Shown here one piece after another: positions 18,335 through 29,088 of a DNA stretch of 64,000 nt. Each line of letters starts with the position of its first letter. Within the stretch, counting starts at the first letter, position 1. Source of the DNA: an uncultured Mucispirillum sp. (lineage in GTDB: Bacteria > Chrysiogenota > Deferribacteres > Deferribacterales > Mucispirillaceae); the NCBI GenBank assembly GCA_944323205.1, contig CALURO010000004.1:1-64000 (forward strand), in the 5' to 3' direction. Under the pieces are notes generated by a model. The model had not been told where the DNA came from, made no database searches, and saw only the letters and a program-made list of their open reading frames with translations. Made by a program: the position numbers and the translations under genes.

Positions 18335-19594
18335 ATGAAAAAATTATTATTTTTAATTCCATTTATGCTTGTTTTTATATCAGCCTGTGGCGATATAGAC
18401 CAATCTTTATCAAAAAAAACTCCTGAAGATAACAGTACAAATCAACCAATAAATCCAGATGATAACAATAATAATGGTGGTCAGACTAACCCTGGTGGTG
18501 ACGGAGAAGGCGGCACAACAGTAGACCCAGAGCCAGGCGGTGACGGGGAAGGCGGCACAACAGTAGACCCAAATCCTGGTGGTGATGGCGATGGCAGTGG
18601 AACAACTGACCCAGAAAACCCAGCAGATAATTCAGGATACGATACAACATTTGATGCAATGACAGATGTTTTTGAGCCACAATTTTATTATGGCAGGTCA
18701 TTATTAAATGAAGAAGAACAGAAAGCGTATGATATAATTATGGATACTTTAGTTAAGTTTAATATTACAGAAAACAATGCTAATGATAGAAGAATAGGTG
18801 TTCAATTAACAGCAAATAATGTAAAAGTATCTTTAGAACAGCTGAAAAAGGTTGCAACTACTATAGGAAATGATGAACAAAGGCTTACATATATTACTTC
18901 CTTTGTTCCTAAATGGAAGGCTGTAGGCAGCCCTTTTGGAGCAAGTCCTGCATATGAAAATGGCTATGTTAAAGAAGTATTTTTTGATGTTAGAAATGTG
19001 AAACCAGCACAGCCAGAAGCAATTTTACAGGATACAAAACTTGAGCATGAAGCTGAAATGCAAAGTGTAGAAGAAGGTGTTGTAAAAATTCTATTAAATT
19101 TAAAAGAAGATATGACAGATGCTCAAAAATTTAGAGTATTGCATGATGAATTTATAAAATCAGTATCTTATGGTCAGCAGAGTTATGGTGTAAGCGATAT
19201 ACGCGGCGGTTTTGGACCAGATAAAAAAGTATTATGTGAAGGTTATGCTCGTTCTCTTGCATATCTTTGCCAAAGAGCAGGGCTTGAAGTTATATATGTT
19301 GTAGGAACAGCAACTTATAATGGAACTGGCTCTAGCGGCACAACAGGATTTGACCATGCATGGATAAAAGTTAAAATAGACGGTCAGTGGTATAATGTAG
19401 ACCCAACTAATAATGATGCTGTAGTTGCAGGCTCTGATAAAGTATTTTATAATAATTTTTTACAGACAGATAGTGAGTTTTTTGTGGACCATATTCAAGG
19501 ACAGATGCGTGATGGAAAACCTGTGTCATATGATGAATTTCCACAATCTGCATTAGAATCATATCCATTAGATATGACAGAATATACTAAATAG
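18335..19594 (+). CDS. Lipoprotein with repeat linker and transglutaminase-like domain
   Basis: The 419 aa protein has a lipoprotein signal ending ISACG (Cys18). A disordered Asn/Gly/Asp/Pro-rich linker carries three 14-residue repeats (53-94). A transglutaminase-like cysteine protease fold holds the apparent triad Cys301 (VLCEGYA), His341 (FDHAWIK) and Asp356 (YNVDPT). Such domains cross-link or cleave peptides, often on the surface or in the periplasm. The flexible linker would hold the domain away from the membrane. The substrate is unknown. Its own TTGACA promoter precedes it, and the DUF2141 gene follows by 7 bases. Confidence 0.82.
   Translation: MKKLLFLIPFMLVFISACGDIDQSLSKKTPEDNSTNQPINPDDNNNNGGQTNPGGDGEGGTTVDPEPGGDGEGGTTVDPNPGGDGDGSGTTDPENPADNSGYDTTFDAMTDVFEPQFYYGRSLLNEEEQKAYDIIMDTLVKFNITENNANDRRIGVQLTANNVKVSLEQLKKVATTIGNDEQRLTYITSFVPKWKAVGSPFGASPAYENGYVKEVFFDVRNVKPAQPEAILQDTKLEHEAEMQSVEEGVVKILLNLKEDMTDAQKFRVLHDEFIKSVSYGQQSYGVSDIRGGFGPDKKVLCEGYARSLAYLCQRAGLEVIYVVGTATYNGTGSSGTTGFDHAWIKVKIDGQWYNVDPTNNDAVVAGSDKVFYNNFLQTDSEFFVDHIQGQMRDGKPVSYDEFPQSALESYPLDMTEYTK
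18491..18616 (+). repeat. Three tandem 42-bp coding repeats
   Basis: Units begin at 18491, 18533 and 18575 and encode PGGDGEGGTTVDPE, PGGDGEGGTTVDPN and a diverged PGGDGDGSGTTDPE. The first two units are nearly identical in DNA. Being a multiple of three, unit gain or loss would change linker length without frameshift. Confidence 0.85.
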
Positions 19595-19601
19595 GTGATA
19601 T

Positions 19602-20024
19602 ATGAAAAAAATTTTATTTACATGCTTACTTTTATTATTTGCATTTAATGTATATGCACAAACTGTACCATTAACTATTAATATTGAACATATAGGTTCA
19701 AATAAAGGCAATATATTAGTTGGTATATGTGCATCAGCTGAAGAGTTTGCTGAAAGAGAGCCATGTAAATATTCTTTTTCAATGCAGGCTGAAAAGGGGA
19801 GCATGACTAAACAGGTTAATATTGATAAAGGTAGATATGGTATTATAGTGTATCATGATGAAAATAGCAATAATAGGCTTGATATGGCTATGTTTGGAAA
19901 ACCTAAAGAAAAATACGGCTTTTCAAATAATACATATGGAGCTTATGGCTCAAAACCACCTTTTGAAGAAGCATTAGTAAATGTTGACGGCAATACAAAT
20001 GTTACAATAAAATTAAGAAAATAG
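19602..20024 (+). CDS. DUF2141-type secreted protein
   Basis: The 140 aa protein has a cleavable signal peptide (through about NVYAQ, residue 20). A single small beta domain follows with the DUF2141 pattern YGIIVYHDENSNNRLD and FGKPKEKYGFSNN. The family is exported and of unknown biochemical role. It is 7 bases downstream of the transglutaminase-like lipoprotein gene, so the two are probably co-expressed. Confidence 0.8.
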   Translation: MKKILFTCLLLLFAFNVYAQTVPLTINIEHIGSNKGNILVGICASAEEFAEREPCKYSFSMQAEKGSMTKQVNIDKGRYGIIVYHDENSNNRLDMAMFGKPKEKYGFSNNTYGAYGSKPPFEEALVNVDGNTNVTIKLRK

Positions 20025-20045
20025 ATAAAATTAAAAATAATCATT

Positions 20046-20080
20046 AAAGGGAAAGTTTTTATAAATACTTTCCCTTTTTA
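20046..20080 (+). terminator. Rho-independent terminator after the DUF2141 gene
   Basis: AAAGGGAAAGT (20046-20056) pairs with ACTTTCCCTTT (20067-20077) and runs into a T-tract. Confidence 0.85.
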
Positions 20081-20099
20081 TTAGCTCTTTAAAAAAGTT

Positions 20100-20137
20100 A
20101 ATAAAAAACAAGGCTGCAAGTTTATACTCACAGCCTT
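20100..20137 (-). terminator. Rho-independent terminator of the carboxylase operon
   Basis: On the minus strand AAGGCTG pairs with CAGCCTT and is followed by GTTTTTTATT. It lies about 25 bases past the biotin carrier stop. Confidence 0.8.
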
Positions 20138-20161
20138 ATTTATATTAAATTATAATTAAAA

Positions 20162-20692
20162 TTATTCTATTACAGCAAGTTTATCGCCAATTGCAACTGT
20201 CTGGTTAGCTTCTACATATATATTTTGAACTATACCAGCTTTTGGTGCTTTTATTTGGTTTTCCATTTTCATAGCTACAAGAATAAGTAAAGGCTGTCCT
20301 TCTTCTACTTCCTGTCCTTCTTCTACCATAACTTGAGTAACTATACCCGGCATTTGTGCTGCAATAACCTGCCTGCCTTGTAAACCTTTTGATACTCTAT
20401 CTCTTAAAACTTTTTTAAGCTCATCTAAAATATCAATTTTAAAGTAATCACCGTTTACAAGTACATCATAAGATTCTCTATCATTATGAATATCTATTTC
20501 GTATGATTTATTATCAATAATAATAGAGTATAAATTATGGCCTGTTCTTTGGAAATCTACTTCAATATCTTTTCCGTCTACGCTTAAAACAAAAGCACTG
20601 GCACCTACACATTTTATCTGAACAACAGATTCCTTGTCATATCCTTCTGGTATAGCATAATATTTTGTTGCCGCTATATTACTGCATTTCAT
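20162..20692 (-). CDS. Biotin carboxyl carrier protein of acyl-CoA carboxylase
   Basis: The 176 aa protein ends in a biotinyl domain with AMKM at 140-143; Lys142 is the biotin site. The N-terminal 100 residues form a linker/docking region, as in carriers of propionyl-CoA carboxylase or decarboxylase complexes. It is the third gene of the minus-strand operon, 15 bases after the biotin carboxylase. It carries the carboxyl group between the two catalytic subunits. Confidence 0.9.
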   Translation of the reverse strand: MKCSNIAATKYYAIPEGYDKESVVQIKCVGASAFVLSVDGKDIEVDFQRTGHNLYSIIIDNKSYEIDIHNDRESYDVLVNGDYFKIDILDELKKVLRDRVSKGLQGRQVIAAQMPGIVTQVMVEEGQEVEEGQPLLILVAMKMENQIKAPKAGIVQNIYVEANQTVAIGDKLAVIE

Positions 20693-20707
20693 ATAAAATC
20701 CCCCTTG

Positions 20708-22225
20708 TTAGAACCTGTTGGCAATTTTCTGCATTTTGCCATAGTGTTTCCATAAAGATTCGCCTACTTCTGGAACAGTAGTTGCTTTTGCTGCTGCTTC
20801 CTGCTCTGAAATATACTGCATAAGGGCAGCTGCAACTATTGCAACAGTAGGGTCTAATTCTTTACGGCGTTTTAAGTCTTCTTTATCAAACTTAGTGTCG
20901 ATAAATGTTGTATCATATACACCACTTAAGAAAGTTTGGTTTTTCATTACACGCTGATGGAACGGAATTGTAGTTTTAATACCTAATATTTTATATTCCA
21001 GCAGTGAGCGTTCCATATTTTGTATAGCTCTTTCTCTTGTTCTACCCCATGTAGTAAGTTTTGCTATCATTGGGTCATAGAAAAGTGGAACATTATATCC
21101 TTCATGTGCTGCATGGTCTACACGAACATTTCTGCCTGTAGGTGGCTCATGAACAGTAATCATACCAGGGGAAGGTATAAAGCCGTTTTCTGGGTCTTCT
21201 GCATAAATACGACATTCAATAGCATGTCCCTGCCTGATAATTTCATCTTGTTTATAAGGTAATACATCTCCGTTTGCAACAGATATCATATCACGAACTA
21301 AGTCAACACCTGTAATCATTTCTGTAACTGGGTGTTCCACCTGAAGCCTTGTATTCATTTCAAGGAAGTAAAAGTTTTGGTTTTTATCTACCATATATTC
21401 CAGTGTTCCAGCACTGTAATAGCCTATTTTTTTGCAGGCATTAACACTTACTTCCAGCATTTTCTGCCTTGTTTCTGGGCTGATATATGGAGATGGTGCT
21501 TCTTCTATAACTTTTTGGTGTCTTCTTTGAATAGAGCATTCCCTGTCGTATAAATGTATAACATTTCCATGTTTATCACCAATTACCTGCACTTCTACAT
21601 GGTGAGGTTCTTCTACATATTTCTCAATATATACATCACCATTGCCGAAAGCTCTCTCTGCTTCTGAAACAGCCATATTAAACATATCTTCTAATTCTTC
21701 TCTTTTGTGAACAAGCCTCATACCTTTACCGCCGCCACCTGCAACTGCTTTAAGCATAACAGGAAAACCAACGCTGTCTGCTGTTTTATAAAGGTCATCA
21801 ATATTTTTAATAGGGTCTTTTGTGCCCGGAACAATAGGTACACCAGCATCAGACATAATTTTTCTAGCACCAGTTTTTGAACCCATATCTATAATATGCT
21901 GTGCAGATGGTCCAATAAATATAACACCTGCTTTTTCACATTCTTTTACAAAGTCAGCATTTTCTGATAAAAAGCCATATCCGGGGTGAATTGCAGCACC
22001 TGTTTTTTTCGCAATTTCCAGTATTTTTTCTGGTTTTAAGTAAGATGTATCGTCTTCATTATCTGATATACAGTAGGCTTCATCAGCATATCTAACATGT
22101 GGAGCGCCTCTATCAACATGTGTGTATACTGCAACAGTTTCAAGACGGAGCATTTTTGCTGCACGGAATACCCTGATAGCTATTTCTCCACGGTTTGCAG
22201 CTAATACTTTTGTTATTTTCGCCAT
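20708..22225 (-). CDS. Biotin carboxylase subunit (AccC/PccA-like)
   Basis: The 505 aa protein has the ATP-grasp fold of biotin carboxylases. AANRGEIAIRV starts the N-domain, AGGGGKGMRLV is the ATP-binding loop, YIEKYVEEPHHVEVQ and FLEMNTRLQVEHPVTE form the active site, and ECRIYAEDPENGF follows. It lacks a fused biotin domain, which is supplied by the next gene. It carboxylates biotin with bicarbonate and ATP. With the beta subunit upstream it most likely forms a propionyl-CoA or other acyl-CoA carboxylase; AccC of fatty-acid synthesis or pyruvate carboxylase A are alternatives. Confidence 0.92.
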   Translation of the reverse strand: MAKITKVLAANRGEIAIRVFRAAKMLRLETVAVYTHVDRGAPHVRYADEAYCISDNEDDTSYLKPEKILEIAKKTGAAIHPGYGFLSENADFVKECEKAGVIFIGPSAQHIIDMGSKTGARKIMSDAGVPIVPGTKDPIKNIDDLYKTADSVGFPVMLKAVAGGGGKGMRLVHKREELEDMFNMAVSEAERAFGNGDVYIEKYVEEPHHVEVQVIGDKHGNVIHLYDRECSIQRRHQKVIEEAPSPYISPETRQKMLEVSVNACKKIGYYSAGTLEYMVDKNQNFYFLEMNTRLQVEHPVTEMITGVDLVRDMISVANGDVLPYKQDEIIRQGHAIECRIYAEDPENGFIPSPGMITVHEPPTGRNVRVDHAAHEGYNVPLFYDPMIAKLTTWGRTRERAIQNMERSLLEYKILGIKTTIPFHQRVMKNQTFLSGVYDTTFIDTKFDKEDLKRRKELDPTVAIVAAALMQYISEQEAAAKATTVPEVGESLWKHYGKMQKIANRF

Positions 22226-22240
22226 ATTTCTCTCCTTAAC

Positions 22241-23785
22241 CTAGAGTGGTATATTACCATGTTTACGAGGCAGGTTGCCTACACGCTTATTAGCAAGCAT
22301 TTCAAATGCACGAATAAGTTTTGGTCTAGTAACTGCTGGCTCAATAATTTCATCTATATAGCCAAGCTCTGCTGCTCTATATGGGTTTGCGAAAGTATCT
22401 CTATATTCTTGAACAAGCTCTTTTTCTTTTGCTACAGGGTCGCTTGCTTCTGCAATATCTTTACGGGAAAGAATTTTAACTGCACCTTCTGGCCCCATAA
22501 CTGCAATTTCAGCAGTAGGGTAGGCATAGTTGATATCACCTCTTAAATGTTTAGAGCTCATAACATCATAAGCACCGCCATAAGCTTTTCTTGTGATTAA
22601 TGTAACTTTTGGCACTGTTGCTTCGCAGTATGCATATAAGAGTTTTGCACCATGGCGAATAATACCACCTTTTTCTTCGCTTACTCCCGGCATAAAACCC
22701 GGAACATCTACTAATGTCAATAATGGTATATTAAAAGCATCACAAAAACGAACAAATCTGCCTGCTTTAACTGATGCGTCAACATTTAAAGCGCCTGCTA
22801 AAACTTGTGGCTGGTTAGCAACTATACCAACAGTTTTACCATTTAATCTTGCATAGCCTATAATTATATTTTTTGCAAAATCTTCCTGCACTTCAAAGAA
22901 ATGACCGTCATCAACAACTTTTTTGATTACTTCTTTCATATCATAAGGCAGGTTTGGATTATCTGGAACAATAGTTTCAAGACTTGGTTCCAGCCTGTTT
23001 GCGTCATCTATAGTTGCTTTAAATGGTGCTTCTTCCATATTGTTTTGTGGCAGGAATGACATTAATTCTCTAACTTTAACAATACAGTCTGTATCATTTT
23101 CTGTAGCAAAGTGAGCAACACCACTTGTAGCATTATGAACAGAACAGCCACCTAAATCTTCTTTTGTAACTTCTTCATTTGTAACTGTTTTAATTACATC
23201 TGGACCTGTTAAAAACATATAACTTGTATCTTTTACCATAAAGATAAAGTCAGTTAATGCAGGGGAATAAACAGCACCACCAGCACATGGCCCCATAATT
23301 GCACTGATTTGAGGAATAACTCCTGAAGAAAGCGTATTTCTAAGGAAAATATCAGCATAACCTGCTAAGGATTGAACACCTTCTTGTATGCGGGCACCAC
23401 CTGAATCATTTAAACCAATAACAGGAGCCCCCATATTAACAGCCATATCCATTATTTTACATATTTTTTCTGATAAAGTTTTTGATAATGAACCACCAAA
23501 AACTGTAAAATCTTGAGCAAATACAAAAACAGTTCTGCCATTAATAAGACCTGTTCCAGTAACAACACCGTCACCTAAGTATTTTTGTTTTTCCATACCA
23601 AAATTTGTACAGCGGTGAGTTACAAACTTATCGAACTCCATAAATGTACCTTTATCGAGAAGAAGCTCAATTCTTTCTCTGGCAGTAAGTTTACCAGCCT
23701 GATGTTGTTTTTCAATTCTTTGAATACCGCCGCCAAGCTCTGCTTGAGAAGACAGTTCCCTGAGTTTTTCAATTTTTTCCTTCAT
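22241..23785 (-). CDS. Acyl-CoA carboxylase carboxyltransferase beta subunit (PccB/MmdA-like)
   Basis: The 514 aa carboxyltransferase has the N-terminal [11 protein letters not shown] and [13 protein letters not shown] signature, the oxyanion region [16 protein letters not shown], and C-terminal [12 protein letters not shown]. These match the propionyl-CoA carboxylase beta and methylmalonyl-CoA decarboxylase alpha families. No decarboxylase membrane subunit is nearby, so a soluble carboxylase is the better reading. It is the promoter-proximal gene of the three-gene operon. Confidence 0.92.
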   Translation of the reverse strand: MKEKIEKLRELSSQAELGGGIQRIEKQHQAGKLTARERIELLLDKGTFMEFDKFVTHRCTNFGMEKQKYLGDGVVTGTGLINGRTVFVFAQDFTVFGGSLSKTLSEKICKIMDMAVNMGAPVIGLNDSGGARIQEGVQSLAGYADIFLRNTLSSGVIPQISAIMGPCAGGAVYSPALTDFIFMVKDTSYMFLTGPDVIKTVTNEEVTKEDLGGCSVHNATSGVAHFATENDTDCIVKVRELMSFLPQNNMEEAPFKATIDDANRLEPSLETIVPDNPNLPYDMKEVIKKVVDDGHFFEVQEDFAKNIIIGYARLNGKTVGIVANQPQVLAGALNVDASVKAGRFVRFCDAFNIPLLTLVDVPGFMPGVSEEKGGIIRHGAKLLYAYCEATVPKVTLITRKAYGGAYDVMSSKHLRGDINYAYPTAEIAVMGPEGAVKILSRKDIAEASDPVAKEKELVQEYRDTFANPYRAAELGYIDEIIEPAVTRPKLIRAFEMLANKRVGNLPRKHGNIPL

Positions 23786-23966
23786 AGGCTATGACTCCTT
23801 AATGAATTTAGTATATTATATATTCAACATCATAAAAAATAATATGTCAACTATAAATTAAGATAAAAAAAGTATTTTATGAAATTTGTTTAGATTAAAA
23901 TTTTAAGGCTGTATATTATATAACATAATTATAAATAAGTAAATATAAATATTTTTTTCTGCTTTA
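23786..23966 (-). other. AT-rich upstream region of the carboxylase operon
   Basis: About 180 bases of AT-rich DNA without an ORF lie between the carboxylase start and a large repeat element. It presumably carries the operon promoter, but no clear minus-strand -35/-10 pair can be singled out. Confidence 0.4.
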
Positions 23967-24675
23967 CCCCCATTTTTTTTTAAAAACACCTTATGTCACT
24001 CAGAGGCGAAGTGAAGAGTCTATATAGGTGCATGACGCACCGTCGCTTGCGAGAGCAACAAGGCGAGCGGTTTTTGCGAGGACACTAGTTTTCCCGAGCT
24101 ATTGCTGAGGAATCAGAAAACAGTGGCTGGAAAAACTTCCGTAGCCCGAGTAGTTTTTTAAATACAGGGGGAGCGTCTTTTGCGACGCAAGGACTTTCCG
24201 ACCGAATAGGAAGGAATCAAAAGTCCGTAGCTGGAAAGTATTTAAAAATAAAAGTTTAAATAGATTCTTCGCTATCGCTCTGAATGACAAGGTGGATATG
24301 GCTAAAAAAACATATGTCACTCAGAGGGAGCCTGCGACCGAAGAGTCTATAAATTTTACCAGCTTGTATTTTAAAGGTAGGCTCAGGGGAGCGTTTTTTG
24401 CGACGCAAGGACTTCCCGACGAATAGGCAGGAAAAAGAAGTCCGTAGCTGGACCGAGCCGTCGCTTGCGAGAGCATTTGACGGATTTATTCCGCAAATGC
24501 GTAGTTTTTCAAATTCACGGATGAATTTGAAAATAAAAGTTTAAATAGACTCTTCGCTTCGGTCTTCTAGCCTGTGCGATTTCTGATTCCTCAGCAATAG
24601 CTCGGGAAATCGGCAGTCCTCGCAAAAACCGCTCGTCTGAGTGACATAAGGTGTTTTAAAAAAAATGGGGGGGGG
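23967..24675. mobile_element. Mosaic inverted-repeat element, about 709 bp, non-coding
   Basis: The element is bounded by inverted ends (23967-24004 and 24636-24675) reading CCCCC-A-T-run, A-rich, then ACACCTTATGTCACTCAG. Internal modules recur in both orientations: TGCGACGCAAGGACTT at about 24181 and 24409; CGGTTTTTGCGAGGAC at 24068 and, reversed, at about 24615; CGAGCTATTGCTGAGG at 24095 and, reversed, at about 24590. The same modules occur at 31.2-31.5 kb and the end sequence at 34.6 kb. No transposase or plausible ORF is present. It looks like a non-autonomous, nested repeat family. Confidence 0.75.
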
Positions 24676-24683
24676 TGAAGGTT

Positions 24684-25790
24684 TTATAAAATATGTTTAC
24701 CGTCTTTATATACAAGCACACCGTCAGCTTCTACTGTGCCACCGTTTTTCATATCTTTTATTAAATCCCAGTGCAGAGCAGAAATATTTTTACCACCTAC
24801 TTCCTGATAACTAGCCCCTATTGCTAAATGCATTGATTTTCCTATTTTTTCATCAAAGAGTATATTTTTAGTAGGTATTTGAATATTGTCATTAAGACCG
24901 AAAGCGATTTCACCTGCAAATCGTGAACCTTCGTCCATATCAAGCATTTTATGTAAGAAATCCTGTCCTTTTTCAGCACGAGCTTCTACAACTTTTCCTT
25001 TTTCAAATCTTAGGAAAACATTTTTTGCTTCTACACCATTGTAAGTTGTTGGTATATCAAATAAAATAGTTCCTTCTGCACTGTTTTCTACTGGGCTTGT
25101 AAATACTTCGCCATCTGGCATATTTCTATAGCCGCAGCAGTTTTCCCATTTTCTTCCTTCCACCTGAAGTTTTAAATCAGTATCTTTTCCTTTAATATGA
25201 AGCCATTTTGTGCCATTCATTCTGTCTGCAATAGCCTGCTGTTCTGCTTCTACTTTTTTCCATGCAGCAATTGGGTCATCTTCATTTAATTTACATGCTT
25301 CATAAACAAAAGCAGTATACTCATCAAGTGACATTTCAGCATCTTGAGCCATAGACTGATTAGGGTATGGGCATAATGACCAGCGGAATTTTCCTTCTAA
25401 TTCTCTTTTATTCATAATTTCTCTAACAGGCAGAGCAGTTTTTCTCATTAAAGCAATTTTGCTGTGGTCTGCATTTGTAAGAGATTTTGTATTAATTGTG
25501 GAATCAATATATATATAAGCAGTCATAATTTCAGCCTGTTTTATATCAAATTCAGGCAGATAGGTAAGCTGTTCCCTGCTTGCATATTTTGCCATATATT
25601 CTTGACTTTCTGGAATAAAAAGCCTTAAAAACGGGTATGCACCCAGCTTAATTATTTCTTTATACATTGCTTTTACAAGTGGCTCTGCTGATGTTTCTGC
25701 TTTTATCTGCACCACATCGCCTTTTTTTAAATTAAGAGAATGGTGAGTAATAAGTTTTGCTAATTTTTCTTCGTAAGATATATACTGCAT
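24684..25790 (-). CDS. M29-family aminopeptidase (AmpS/PepS-like)
   Basis: The 368 aa protein has the thermophilic/M29 metallo-aminopeptidase layout. Metal ligands occur in the C-terminal half in MDEGSRFAGEIAFGLN (Glu), EKIGKSMHLAIGASY (His) and ALHWDLIKDM (His/Asp). It removes N-terminal residues from peptides in the cytoplasm. It is monocistronic, between the repeat element and a divergent secreted-protein gene. The stop lies 8 bases from the poly-G end of the repeat. Confidence 0.88.
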   Translation of the reverse strand: MQYISYEEKLAKLITHHSLNLKKGDVVQIKAETSAEPLVKAMYKEIIKLGAYPFLRLFIPESQEYMAKYASREQLTYLPEFDIKQAEIMTAYIYIDSTINTKSLTNADHSKIALMRKTALPVREIMNKRELEGKFRWSLCPYPNQSMAQDAEMSLDEYTAFVYEACKLNEDDPIAAWKKVEAEQQAIADRMNGTKWLHIKGKDTDLKLQVEGRKWENCCGYRNMPDGEVFTSPVENSAEGTILFDIPTTYNGVEAKNVFLRFEKGKVVEARAEKGQDFLHKMLDMDEGSRFAGEIAFGLNDNIQIPTKNILFDEKIGKSMHLAIGASYQEVGGKNISALHWDLIKDMKNGGTVEADGVLVYKDGKHIL

Positions 25791-25979
25791 AAAATCTCCT
25801 TGCTGTGTTTTAATTTTCTATTGAAAATATATAAATAATCATATATCTTATTTATACAGTTAAGTCTGTTATATAAAATTGTCAATGTTTTTATAAGAAT
25901 TATACTTTCTTTTTTTTAATTTTTAAGAAGATTATTATAAAATGCGTATTATTTTTATCAATATTTTATGAGTGCAGTT

Positions 25980-26990
25980 ATGAAAAAGTATTTGATGATT
26001 ATTTGTATCTTTGTAGTATCTTTAGATTTATATGGTCAGGAAATTGATAATTTTGCAAGTATGCAGGTTATTACTCCAAAAGATTATTTTAATAAAGATA
26101 ATATATCATATTATTTTGGATATGATGGTATTACGGCTTTAAAGGTAGATAATAGCTCATTAACAATTAAAGAGCTGGCAGCTTTTTCAAATCGTGGTTA
26201 TGGTCATTTATCTCTCAGCAGATTTTTAACTGGAGCATCTGAGGCCTTATATTCAGATGATGGTTCATTAGTAATTTATAGAACAAACAGCGATTACAGT
26301 TGTTACAATAATACAGACAGTAACTGTTTATATTCGCCTGTATATATTAGAAAGATAAATAAAAAAAGTTTGACAGGTAATATTTCATTATATAGGATAG
26401 ATAATTCTATTCCACTTGAAGAAAAGGATATTATTAATTTTCCAGTTGGTTCAGAGCTTTATTCTATTGTGGTAGAAGTTCCAGCCTATGATTTTGGAAC
26501 ATTTACTGATATGTATAGTCTTGTATGCACTAAAAATGAAGATAACTTATGCAGAGGAGTTATTAATGATGGAATACTTGATAAAACTGCATTGTTTGAA
26601 TTATCAAGTATAAAAGAAAAGGATAAAGAGTTTTTATATTCTGATACAGGCGATGGTTTAATATATCAATTTGATTTGATAGATAATCAAGTTATACCAT
26701 ATAATAAAAAATGTGTGCAGTCAGTTGTTAACATTGATGATTTGCAGGGCTGTATAGAATCAGGTATGCCAAAAGGTAAAATCAAACAGCATAAACATAT
26801 TTCTGGTATTATTTACTGGGAAATTGATTATAAAAATCCTGCAGTAGATAATGTATTTTTTTGGGTAAATAACAGGGGCGAACCATTTAAGGCTTATACT
26901 AACAACAGACTTATATATAATTTTAGTTTATTTAATAAAAAAGCAGCTGATGTGATAAGTGAATTATTTATCAGCGATAAGACTGAGTAG
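25980..26990 (+). CDS. Hypothetical secreted protein
   Basis: The product is about 336 aa from ATG 25980 (ATG 25968 is also in frame; neither has a clear ribosome site). It has a signal peptide MKKYLMIICIFVVSLDLYG ending near residue 20. The mature part is beta-rich and Tyr/Asp/Asn-rich with several Cys (CYNN, CLYS, VCTKNEDNLC, KKCVQ, GCIE) that could form disulfides. I recognise no family. A TetR gene follows by 10 bases, hinting at co-transcription. Confidence 0.65.
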   Translation: MKKYLMIICIFVVSLDLYGQEIDNFASMQVITPKDYFNKDNISYYFGYDGITALKVDNSSLTIKELAAFSNRGYGHLSLSRFLTGASEALYSDDGSLVIYRTNSDYSCYNNTDSNCLYSPVYIRKINKKSLTGNISLYRIDNSIPLEEKDIINFPVGSELYSIVVEVPAYDFGTFTDMYSLVCTKNEDNLCRGVINDGILDKTALFELSSIKEKDKEFLYSDTGDGLIYQFDLIDNQVIPYNKKCVQSVVNIDDLQGCIESGMPKGKIKQHKHISGIIYWEIDYKNPAVDNVFFWVNNRGEPFKAYTNNRLIYNFSLFNKKAADVISELFISDKTE

Positions 26991-27000
26991 TGGAGGTATT

Positions 27001-27603
27001 ATGAAGGAAAGATACAGGTCTCAGGAAACGAAAGAAAGGTTTAAAAAAGCATTTTTTGCTTTATATGCAGAAAGAAAAATTGAAACAATAACTATTAAAG
27101 AAGTGGCTGATTTAGCTGGTTTTAATCGCGGCACTTTTTATTTATATTATAAAAGCATATATGATTTATTACAGAAAACAGAGCAGGAACTTCTTGATGA
27201 TTTTGCAAAGCGTATGGAGTTTCAAGTCAAGTTATATTTTGGTTTAATAGATGAGCCAGACGAAACAGCTTATGAAGAAATGGAGGCAAATTTTTTAGAG
27301 CAAAGCGAGTATGTGTGTATATTAAATGGAGAAAATGGTGACCCGCGTTTTAAATTCCGCATGAAAAATATTATTAAAGATGCTTATAGAAAACATATTA
27401 GTCATGATAATACTGTCAGGGTAAGCCAGTTTGAATATCTGCTTGAATATATTGTAGAAGCAAATATGTCTATTATTCAATACTGGCTTATGAACAGGGA
27501 AAAAGATTATCCACGAGTTACTTTAAAAGATGTTAGTGAGATTATGAATTTTGTAGACAAATATGGTTTCAAAAAGGCTTTTGAAACATTTAATAAAAAA
27601 TAG
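27001..27603 (+). CDS. TetR-family transcriptional regulator
   Basis: The start is ATG 27001 (MKERYRSQET) because GGAGG lies 5 bases before it; the frame is open upstream inside the preceding gene. The 200 aa product has an N-terminal helix-turn-helix (residues about 29-50, TIKEVADLAGFNRGTFYLYY) and an all-helical C-terminal ligand/dimer domain. The target is unknown; it may control the secreted protein gene it follows. Confidence 0.85.
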   Translation: MKERYRSQETKERFKKAFFALYAERKIETITIKEVADLAGFNRGTFYLYYKSIYDLLQKTEQELLDDFAKRMEFQVKLYFGLIDEPDETAYEEMEANFLEQSEYVCILNGENGDPRFKFRMKNIIKDAYRKHISHDNTVRVSQFEYLLEYIVEANMSIIQYWLMNREKDYPRVTLKDVSEIMNFVDKYGFKKAFETFNKK

Positions 27604-27638
27604 TATTAATACTAGCAATATTTTTGGAATGTTAATAA

Positions 27639-27666
27639 GGGGTTTGATAAAACAAACCCCTTTTTT
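27639..27666. terminator. Terminator between convergent TetR gene and enolase
   Basis: GGGGTTTG and CAAACCCC form an 8-bp stem followed on the plus strand by TTTTTTG. It sits directly at the enolase 3' end, so it may serve both directions, but only the plus side has a good T-run. Confidence 0.8.
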
Positions 27667-27667
27667 G

Positions 27668-28975
<1,308 letters not shown>

Positions 28976-29088
28976 TTATTGTATCATATTATTTTTTTAA
29001 ATAAAGTTCAATATATTTTACTTAATTTTTGTGTTTTAAAAAAATAATTTTTTTGCTATATATATAAAAAATTAAAGAGGTAATAGTT

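Noticed and set aside
24099..24320. A 73-codon minus-strand ORF inside the mosaic element
   Set aside because: It runs through repeat modules that recur in other frames and orientations, so coding is unlikely.
23967..24675. CRISPR array
   Set aside because: The repeats are not evenly spaced, differ in orientation and have no unique spacers of constant size.
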